This document shows positions 1 through 5,957 of a DNA stretch of 10,283 bases, piece after piece. Below the pieces are notes generated by a model. The model had not been told where the DNA came from, did no database searches, and saw nothing but the letters and a program-made list of their open reading frames with translations. The translations under genes and the position numbers were made by a program. Source of the DNA: Kiritimatiellia bacterium (lineage in GTDB: Bacteria > Verrucomicrobiota > Kiritimatiellia > RFP12 > UBA1067); contig JAGBXE010000259.1 in assembly GCA_017629455.1 (NCBI GenBank), forward strand, positions 1-10,283. The letters run 5' to 3'. Positions within the stretch are counted from its first letter, which is position 1. Every line of letters starts with the position of its first letter.

Positions 1-1
1 C

Positions 2-388
2 ACTTACGTGAACCTTTCAGTCGGCCACACGTTCAATCTTCTCGGCGAAGAGGATGATACTCTTACGCTTCGTCCATCGGTGGCGCAGGGCTTTGGTAAC
101 GGTCAGCGCGTCAAGGGGTCTCTTGAAAGGGTGTGCCCGGGCGTGATTGATGAAGAGGGCGAGATGTATACTGAGCCGCTCAACCACAGCGGGCTTATGG
201 ATACGATGATCAAGGCCGAGCTGTGCTGGGCCGTCTGCGATTGCGTCGAAATTTCGGGCTACGTCGGGTATTCCGACTTCCTTTTCGACAGGGAAATCCG
301 CAGGGCTTCGCGCAACTACGAGTACATCGGCAAGTGGGATGAAAGCTGGAATTTCATCGCCGGCCTTGCCGCGACGTTCTCGTTCTAA
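2..388 (+). CDS. Probable outer-membrane beta-barrel protein, C-terminal part
   Basis: The reading frame is open from the window edge, so only the last 128 or so residues are seen. A GTG at position 8 is in frame but is more likely an internal valine codon, because the frame continues upstream and no ribosome binding site is visible. The visible part has short stretches of alternating polar and hydrophobic residues separated by charged loops. It ends in WNFIAGLAATFSF, with a terminal phenylalanine. That pattern matches the last strand of many Gram-negative outer-membrane barrels, where the C-terminal aromatic residue is recognised by the BAM machinery (family knowledge). Two cysteines lie close together in AVCDCVE. 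The N-terminal domain is unseen, so the protein could be a porin, an autotransporter barrel or another surface protein. The stop is TAA, 10 bp from the convergent glycerate kinase stop. Confidence 0.55.
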   Translation, partial: TYVNLSVGHTFNLLGEEDDTLTLRPSVAQGFGNGQRVKGSLERVCPGVIDEEGEMYTEPLNHSGLMDTMIKAELCWAVCDCVEISGYVGYSDFLFDREIRRASRNYEYIGKWDESWNFIAGLAATFSF

Positions 389-398
389 GATTTAGAGG

Positions 399-1520
399 TT
401 AATTTAGTGCAGTGCCGAGTAGGCGAAACGCCTGTTCGGCACTTGATGTTAGATTCGCCGCGGCAGTACCGGTAGCCATCGCCTCTTCAAGGGTGGTAAC
501 GCGGCGAAGAATCGGGAAAAACGCGTCAATTCCCGCAGTGTTGACGGCTTCAACTCCGTCGCCGACGCAACCGGCAAACGCAATTACGCGTTTGCCGTAT
601 TTTTTTGCTAGGCGCGCAACTCCTATTGGTGCCTTGCCCATGACAGTTTGTCCATCGAGCCTGCCTTCACCCGTTATGACAACATCGGCGTCAACTATGG
701 CTTTTTCAAGTTTTATCTCTTCAATTACAAGGTCAACGCCTGGCACTAGCTCGCCTTTAAGAAAAGTTTTAAGAGCGTATCCTAAACCGCCTGCAGCGCC
801 CGCGCCGGGAGCATCGCTTTCTCCTTGAGAGAGCGACGCGAAATGATTAAGCGCATTGTCGAGAAGGGTAACATCGGCAGGCGATGCGCCTTTTTGCGGA
901 CCGTAAACGGCGCTTGCTCCTTTTATTCCGCAAAGGGGGTTGGTGACGTCGCAAGCAATGCGCATCGAAATTTCAGGCAGGCTTTCGCTTGGCGGCGGGA
1001 TGATTGTTGCCAGGTTTGCAAGTTGCGCGCCGCCGGGAGCAAGCTCGTTGCCTTTGTCGTCCAGAAGGCGCCACCCAAGGGCCTGCAGCATTCCAGCTCC
1101 TGCGTCATTGGTGGCGCTGCCTCCAATACCCATTATTATTTTCTTTACGCCCTTTGATGCGGCGTCAAGAATCATCTCACCAACTCCACGCGTAGTAGTT
1201 GTGAGAGGATTTCTTTCGCTCTCGGAAAGTAGGGTTATTCCAGCAGCCTGTGCCATTTCCATAACTGCAATGTTGCCTGGAAGGATGCCGTATGTGGCTA
1301 TCACCTGTTTGCCATTAGGGCCAGTGACGTTCACTTTATGAAGAGTGCCGGCCATCCCAGAGACTAATGCCTCGACAGTTCCTTCGCCGCCGTCAGCAAG
1401 CGGGTATACATCGCACTTAGCATTTGGAAATGCGCGCAAAACGCCATCGGCAGCGGCTTTGCCGGCAGAAATGGAATCGAGACTTCCTTTGAATGAATCG
1501 ATAGCTATCGTAACTTTCAT
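399..1520 (-). CDS. Glycerate 2-kinase (GarK/GlxK family)
   Basis: This cytoplasmic enzyme phosphorylates D-glycerate to 2-phosphoglycerate with ATP, feeding carbon from glyoxylate, hydroxypyruvate or sugar-acid breakdown into lower glycolysis. The 373-residue length is typical of the GarK/GlxK family. Family motifs appear in order: DSFKGSL near the N-terminus (residues 8-14), PLADGGEGT (about 41-49), GIGGSATNDAGAGMLQALG (about 131-149), CDVTNPLCG (about 190-198), the GASAVYGPQKGA segment, and ITGEGRLDGQT followed by GKAPIGVA toward the C-terminus. No key segment is missing. The ATG start is supported by an SD sequence GGAGG (complement of 1527-1531) six bases upstream and an extended -10 just before it. 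The gene stands alone, divergent from the glycan operon and convergent with the barrel gene. Choosing between garK and glxK naming is not possible from sequence alone. A direct link to the operon is only inferred. Confidence 0.96.
   Translation of the reverse strand: MKVTIAIDSFKGSLDSISAGKAAADGVLRAFPNAKCDVYPLADGGEGTVEALVSGMAGTLHKVNVTGPNGKQVIATYGILPGNIAVMEMAQAAGITLLSESERNPLTTTTRGVGEMILDAASKGVKKIIMGIGGSATNDAGAGMLQALGWRLLDDKGNELAPGGAQLANLATIIPPPSESLPEISMRIACDVTNPLCGIKGASAVYGPQKGASPADVTLLDNALNHFASLSQGESDAPGAGAAGGLGYALKTFLKGELVPGVDLVIEEIKLEKAIVDADVVITGEGRLDGQTVMGKAPIGVARLAKKYGKRVIAFAGCVGDGVEAVNTAGIDAFFPILRRVTTLEEAMATGTAAANLTSSAEQAFRLLGTALN
411..443. terminator. Long hairpin over the 3' end of the glycerate kinase gene
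   Basis: AGTGCCGA (411-418) pairs with TCGGCACT (436-443). AGGCG (421-425) pairs with CGCCT (429-433) around an AAA loop. The two GT dinucleotides between them can form G-U wobble pairs in RNA, giving a nearly continuous 15-pair stem. It lies 22 bp past the stop of the barrel gene and inside the last 15 or so codons of the convergent glycerate kinase. There is no clear T-run on either side, so it is an imperfect intrinsic terminator; it may instead protect or pause the transcripts. Confidence 0.5.
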
Positions 1521-1543
1521 AAAGTACCTCCAAAGTTTCAGTC

Positions 1544-1552
1544 ATTATATCA
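1544..1552 (-). promoter_or_regulatory. Extended -10 promoter of the glycerate kinase gene
   Basis: On the minus strand this reads TGATATAAT, an extended -10 (TGnTATAAT) with a perfect hexamer. No good -35 hexamer is seen at the usual distance, which extended -10 promoters tolerate. Transcription would start near 1537, giving a leader of about 17 bases that contains the GGAGG ribosome binding site. Confidence 0.6.
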
Positions 1553-1625
1553 TTTGCGGTGCGCAAGGTGGTATTTGTCTCTTTTTTTAAGATGTCGAGC
1601 GCGGCGTGCAGGAAAGAGAGGAAAA

Positions 1626-1634
1626 TGGTATAGT
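1626..1634 (+). promoter_or_regulatory. Candidate extended -10 promoter of the operon
   Basis: TGGTATAGT matches an extended -10 with one mismatch in the hexamer. It would give a leader of about 56 bases before the ATG at 1697, which has an AAGGGG ribosome binding site at 1686-1691. No convincing -35 is present. A poly-T tract (1650-1656) lies downstream, in the leader. The region 1521-1696 holds no gene; it also contains an inverted pair TCTCTTT (1578-1584) and AAAGAGA (1613-1619) between the two divergent promoters, of unknown meaning. Confidence 0.4.
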
Positions 1635-1696
1635 ACGTAATAAGTTTTGTTTTTTTGTAGTGATAAAGCTTAAGTAACAGCATTTAAGGGGTATTT

Positions 1697-2809
1697 ATGA
1701 AGAGAATAAGATTTGTTCTTACGTTGCTTGCACTTATGTATGCTTGGGTAGGGAATGCAGTGCAAAAATATTGGCGCGGAATTGATTCTCAAAACCCGAC
1801 GCTCGCTAGCGTTGATGCAAACTGGGAGCCATCAGGAGCGCCTACTGCTGAAGATGATATTGTCCTTGATGCCGATTCGGCCAACAGGCCGCTTACATGG
1901 GATGTTGACACAGGCGTCAAGAGTTGGACACAATCTGATTATGCTGGCACTGTTACTTTTTTAACTGGCGTGTCGGCTTCCTACGGTTCCAAGAATTATG
2001 TATGCTATGGTGCTACGCAAGAGGACGGGTCAAAGGCATTTGTGGTTGCTGGTGATGTTAAACTTCAGACGGGCGTTTGGACACATGAGTCTACGCCGGC
2101 AATGACGTCCACATCGAAGAATTATGATCTTTATAAAAAAGGTTTTGGTGTCTATCGTCTTATCGTTTTCGTTGGCGGTAATTGCTCCATCGGCGCATTA
2201 GCTAAAATAGATGTTGATGGTAAGGGTTTTGCTGCAAGCGATGGCCCAGGGTATAAGTCTGATCATTCAGCCAGCCATGGCGGATTTGGTGGACGGAATT
2301 ATGATGTGCATTCAATTGTCTCGTATATTTATGGTTCCGTTAAGGAGCCTATTTCTCATGGAAGTGGGCGCTCAACGCGTGGCGGCGGAGCTGTGAGGCT
2401 TGCCGTTGCAGGAGATATTATAATCGATGGCATTATTACATCAATAGGTCCTCGTAACGGCAATTACCCAGGCTCAGGAGGCAGTGTGTGGATTTCGGCA
2501 TCATCGCTTTCCGGCGGTGGGTCGATATCGGTAGATGGAGGGTCTGGAACAACAGGTGCAGGTAGCGCTGGCGGAGGAAGAGCGGCAGTTTATCTTACGC
2601 GAAAGGGGGCTCAGTTTGGAGATTTTGCTTCGCGCATTACTTCTAATAACAACAATAAATATGGGACAAGCGGAACGGTATATTTGGAAAAAGCTGACGA
2701 TAATGGCGCAGGTGTTCTAGTTGTGCGTAGCACTGTTTCTACAATCGACAATGAACTTAATAGGAAGAGCCGTTATCGCTGTACGCCGCTTACTGTTTCT
2801 TCGGCATGA
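1697..2809 (+). CDS. Secreted glycine-rich surface protein, N-terminal part before an in-frame TGA
   Basis: The start is clear: an ATG with AAGGGG six bases upstream, followed by a Sec signal peptide (MKRIR, a hydrophobic stretch, then VGNA with probable cleavage before VQKYW, about residue 21). Residues 24-95 look like the opening of beta-rich autotransporter or surface proteins (YWRG, DANWEPSGAPTAEDDIVLD, LTWDVDTG). Residues about 156-344 form a glycine-rich module with GGAVRLAVAGDIIIDG, SGGSVWISAS, GGGRAAVYL and GTVYLEKADDNG. This type of repeat is seen in large bacterial surface proteins (established pattern); function unknown. The frame stops at TGA after residue 370, but the same frame remains open beyond it to 4072, with a second copy of the same module. 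The product is therefore probably the front half of a 791-residue protein. It is the first gene of the operon-like run. Confidence 0.7.
   Translation: MKRIRFVLTLLALMYAWVGNAVQKYWRGIDSQNPTLASVDANWEPSGAPTAEDDIVLDADSANRPLTWDVDTGVKSWTQSDYAGTVTFLTGVSASYGSKNYVCYGATQEDGSKAFVVAGDVKLQTGVWTHESTPAMTSTSKNYDLYKKGFGVYRLIVFVGGNCSIGALAKIDVDGKGFAASDGPGYKSDHSASHGGFGGRNYDVHSIVSYIYGSVKEPISHGSGRSTRGGGAVRLAVAGDIIIDGIITSIGPRNGNYPGSGGSVWISASSLSGGGSISVDGGSGTTGAGSAGGGRAAVYLTRKGAQFGDFASRITSNNNNKYGTSGTVYLEKADDNGAGVLVVRSTVSTIDNELNRKSRYRCTPLTVSSA
2162..2728 (+). repeat. Glycine-rich module, copy 1
   Basis: This copy encodes residues about 156-344 of the surface protein. It aligns in order with the copy at 3194-3784: ALAKIDVDGKG with GEIDVSNKG, GGGAVRLAVAGDIIIDG with GGGVVKLTIAGTFKLDG, SGGSVWISAS with SGGSVWITAS, GGGRAAVYL with SGGRVSV, and GTVYLEKADD with GTIYWEKASD. 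The DNA also matches locally, with GGCTCAGGAGGCAG in both copies. Confidence 0.75.
2807..2809 (+). other. In-frame TGA interrupting a single long reading frame (1697-4072)
   Basis: The upstream frame (1697-2809) and downstream frame (2861-4072) are the same frame with no other stop between them: after the TGA the codons read EAPSFSAIKIDGWSNVGV and run on into the downstream protein. All other intact stops in the window are TAA. The simplest reading is a nonsense mutation or a single-base sequence error in a 791-residue gene. Confidence 0.85.
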
Positions 2810-2860
2810 GAAGCGCCATCTTTTTCGGCTATCAAGATTGATGGGTGGTCGAATGTAGGT

Positions 2861-4072
2861 GTGTATTCCGGAGTGGAAATGTCGGTTGGAGCGGTAGATT
2901 CGTCTTCTAAATATAATAATAATTTGACACTTTATGGCGGAAGGATAAATTTTACTGGAGAGCGCGATGTTCTGCTTACGAACATGACGCTTAGCACTTA
3001 TGATCAAGCATCAGCTGTTAGGGTAGGCGATAGCGGTACCAATACGCTCTATGTCGCCGAAAATGCGCTACTTTCCTTGAACTCACCTACAGAACTGATG
3101 GGTTCGCTTGTGGTTTCTGGCAGTGTAACGCATATTCAGGTGAATGAAAATTCGGAGAAAGAAATGGCGGAGCTGACGGTTACCAATCGTATTGACTTAA
3201 TGGTTTCTGGCGATATGGAAGTTACAGCTAAAGGAGAAATTGACGTTTCAAATAAGGGTTGGACTAGCAAAACAGGCCCTGGGGCAGGTGTTTCGGATGG
3301 ATTGGGCGCAGTTTATGCTGGAACTGTTGCCGGGTCAGATAAACTTACGTATGGAAATCCACTATGCCCATTTGATTATGGGTCAGGTGGTAATGCGGCA
3401 TCGGGCGGAGGCGTTGTAAAGCTTACCATTGCGGGCACATTTAAGCTTGATGGTATGATTAAGGCGTATGGCAGTGATAATTTAGCTAGCGGTGGCGGCT
3501 CAGGAGGCAGCGTTTGGATTACAGCTTCTGAACTTGCGCCATCAACAGGCACGATTGACGCGAAGGGTGCTTCTTATAGTGGTCAAGCAACGGTTTTGGG
3601 CGGTGGCGGCTCCGGCGGGCGCGTTAGCGTTTGTCAGACAAAGGGCGATATCAGCAAGAATGATTGGGGTGTTACAATTACTCTTCAAGGCGGCAAATCG
3701 ACTGGTGGTGAGCGTTCTGGCGGCGGAACTATTTATTGGGAAAAGGCGAGCGACGGAAAAGGTAAAGGTGTATTGTCGCTGAGTAATGCCAATTCAACGG
3801 CGTGGCCAGTATTGCCTTCTAGTGATGAATCAAGTGCAAGTTTTCTCGAAGGGGTAAGTTTGATTGTTTCGCAAAGACTTGGGCTGGCGGGAGATTTGAC
3901 GGTTCGAGATCTTTCGATCCCGAATGAATCTATACTTTATTTAGATGGTCATACGCTAACAGTTGCTGGCCCTACTCAAAGGCGCGTTAAATCGCTTCTG
4001 GGGCTAATCGACGCGGGTGATAACGGTAAGATAATATGGATGAGCTCTGGATACAGGCTCTTGTTAAAGTAA
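2861..4072 (+). pseudogene. C-terminal part of the same glycine-rich surface protein, after the in-frame TGA
   Basis: This segment has no signal peptide and no strong start of its own. GTG 2861 lacks a ribosome binding site; ATG 2879 has a GGAG five bases upstream that may be fortuitous. It continues the frame of the preceding part, so it is best read as the back half of an interrupted gene. Counting from GTG, residues 20-110 are beta-rich (NLTLYGGRINFTGE, NTLYVAENALLSL). Residues about 112-308 are a second copy of the glycine-rich module (GGGVVKLTIAGTFKLDG, SGGSVWITAS, GGGSGGRVSV, GGGTIYWEKASDG). The tail has LYLDGHTLTVAG and ends GKIIWMSSGYRLLLK, with no visible barrel, LPXTG, PEP-CTERM or type IX sorting signal. 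Without readthrough this part would probably not be made or exported. It ends 28 bp before the next gene. Confidence 0.6.
3194..3784 (+). repeat. Glycine-rich module, copy 2
   Basis: This is the second copy of the module, lying after the in-frame TGA. The order of the conserved blocks is the same as in copy 1 and the spacing is similar, while intervening loops differ in length and sequence. That fits an old internal duplication rather than a recent one. Confidence 0.75.
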
Positions 4073-4100
4073 GTTTACAGGACAACAACAAAAGGTCGAT

Positions 4101-5957
4101 ATGATAGCTTTTGGTTTTCCGATTGTACTAGCTATTACGATATTCTCGTGGGGTGGCTCAAAAGGGATTTCAGGGGATTTCCTTAAGCGTATCGATGTTG
4201 ATACGGTAAACTGCATGCTTCCGATTACCGATCCTATTACCCCAAAGGTTGAAAAGTTAGTAGCTTCAAAAACGAATGACGGGCAGAATGTCTGTATTCG
4301 TTACGAAAATTTGCGTAGGTGGCAGCGGCAGAAGCGTGGAGTTATCGATTGGGAACGTGTAAGGCGTGAGACAGTTGAAGACCTTGCGCGGTTTGCAGGA
4401 AACGAGCGCTGGAATATGACGCTTGTAAATTCGGAGGTATACCCTGATAACCCTTTAACTGCTCTTGAGTTGGATCCTGGGTTGGTAGAACAAGCGCGTA
4501 AGGCGATTGGGATGGAGCCTGATTTCGGAGCGCGGCTGAAAGATGGCCTTTTTCAGCCAACGAACCGTACGGCGTTTGCGCATTTGCGTGGCGTGATTGA
4601 CCATGACAATGCGCTATTGGAGACGCTCAGATGGTTTCGCTCAGAGGGGATGCCGTCGCTTAAGTTTCTGAGGATCGTGGGCGATGAAATCCATCGTCTG
4701 AAGCCTGGCAACATAGTTTGGAGTGAGCCGCTTCTCGGAGGGATTGCCTCTTCGTGCGATATGACGGCCGACTGGGTTTACGAATATAGCGAGTTTCTTA
4801 CGCTTGGCAGCTTGCGCTCAATGATCGTTACGCCGCGCGTGGCAGGCAAGCGATTTATGCCGACTGTTACGATGTACTATTACCCTGCGCAGTTTGGTGT
4901 GCATCCGTTTGTGAAGGCTGACGACGGAACTGAGCTTAAAGTTTCAATGACGCAGAGCTGCGATGAGTTAATCATCAAGTCGTGCCTTGCAATCGGCGCA
5001 GTCAAGGCAGGCGCGCTGTCGATTTTCCATGCCGATTCATGGGAACTAGGGGAGATTGAGACAAAGCAGTTTTTGGCAGACAACAAAACTCCTATTAAGC
5101 GCGTTGCCGAAATCGGCGCAGCCGATAGGTACGGCGAATTTATACGCAAGCGCTTGCGCCCGTTAGCAGATATGTTTCTTGACGCTGAAAATGCGCGTTC
5201 GCCGTTGGCGATATACGTGCCAGATCCAGTCGGGGTTTGCGGCGGGTGGCTGTTCGGCCTTCACCATTATCGCCGCATGATCATCGATACATTTGGTAAG
5301 AAGGGAATACCTTACGATATTATTTGCGACAAAGAAGTTTGCAATCCTAAAGTCCTTGCGCGGTACAAGTATCTCTTTATGCCGATGTGCAATGTGATGT
5401 ACAGAGAATGTGATGAGGCAATTAAATCAGCTTCTGAAAAAGGGCTAAAGGTAGTCCTTGATGCGCACGGAAAGCTTTTTAAAGACAGGTATGCAAACAC
5501 AGAATTTTGCAGCGAAATATTTTATAAGCATATTTGGAATGCGCCCGAGAAAACGTATGTTCCGCTTCGTGAGTGGGCCGATTCTAAACGCGATGAGCTG
5601 CGCCGCTTGTCGTATGCTTGGAGCTCCGCTGATGAAGGGAAAAGTTTTACATTCGTTAAGGCTTCGCGAAAAGATGCGTATGTGATAGTTATAAATAATG
5701 CGCGGCGCGAAGGTGGCGGGATACTTACCGATTTTAAGAAAACAAAAACAGTCAAGATGCCTGACGATTATCGCCCGTATGGTGCAGCGCAAACTATTGC
5801 AACGCATATCCGTGCGCGCGGTGATTGTGTGGTTGAAGAAGTTATGCCCGAAGGTGCGCCGCTTGTGGCGCGTCGCCAGGGTGATGAATGGTTGGTGGAG
5901 GGTGAATACGCTCCTGCGCAATGCCGCGTGTTTGCGGTGAGAAAGAGAAGTAAGTAA
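4101..5957 (+). CDS. Beta-galactosidase-like TIM-barrel protein with a GATase-like domain (putative glycoside hydrolase)
   Basis: The family is not recognised with certainty. The layout resembles GH42-type and related clan-A glycosidases. Residues 1-360 alternate strands and helices like a TIM barrel (VLAITIFSW, DTVNCMLPI, NVCIRYEN, WNMTLVNSE, LKFLRIVGDE, ALSIFHADSWE). Residues about 368-460 look like the glutamine-amidotransferase-like trimerisation domain (LAIYVPD, YKYLFMPMCNVMY, ASEKGLKVVLDAHG). Residues about 515-615 look like a C-terminal beta-sandwich. Candidate acidic catalytic residues are E196 in VGDE, E209 in WSEP and E315 or E318; none is proven. The start has AAAGG five bases upstream. 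The N-terminus lacks a basic n-region and a cleavage site and reads as the first barrel strand, so a signal peptide may have been lost. The TAA stop overlaps the next gene's ATG by one base, suggesting coupled translation. Confidence 0.6.
   Translation: MIAFGFPIVLAITIFSWGGSKGISGDFLKRIDVDTVNCMLPITDPITPKVEKLVASKTNDGQNVCIRYENLRRWQRQKRGVIDWERVRRETVEDLARFAGNERWNMTLVNSEVYPDNPLTALELDPGLVEQARKAIGMEPDFGARLKDGLFQPTNRTAFAHLRGVIDHDNALLETLRWFRSEGMPSLKFLRIVGDEIHRLKPGNIVWSEPLLGGIASSCDMTADWVYEYSEFLTLGSLRSMIVTPRVAGKRFMPTVTMYYYPAQFGVHPFVKADDGTELKVSMTQSCDELIIKSCLAIGAVKAGALSIFHADSWELGEIETKQFLADNKTPIKRVAEIGAADRYGEFIRKRLRPLADMFLDAENARSPLAIYVPDPVGVCGGWLFGLHHYRRMIIDTFGKKGIPYDIICDKEVCNPKVLARYKYLFMPMCNVMYRECDEAIKSASEKGLKVVLDAHGKLFKDRYANTEFCSEIFYKHIWNAPEKTYVPLREWADSKRDELRRLSYAWSSADEGKSFTFVKASRKDAYVIVINNARREGGGILTDFKKTKTVKMPDDYRPYGAAQTIATHIRARGDCVVEEVMPEGAPLVARRQGDEWLVEGEYAPAQCRVFAVRKRSK

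Noticed and set aside
412..1341. Several plus-strand frames across the glycerate kinase gene
   Set aside because: They are antisense to a complete, motif-rich enzyme gene and have no ribosome binding sites or recognisable domains.
2807..2843. Selenocysteine readthrough at the in-frame TGA
   Set aside because: No convincing SECIS-like stem-loop follows the TGA (at best three GC pairs), and a selenocysteine in a glycine-rich surface repeat protein is not expected.
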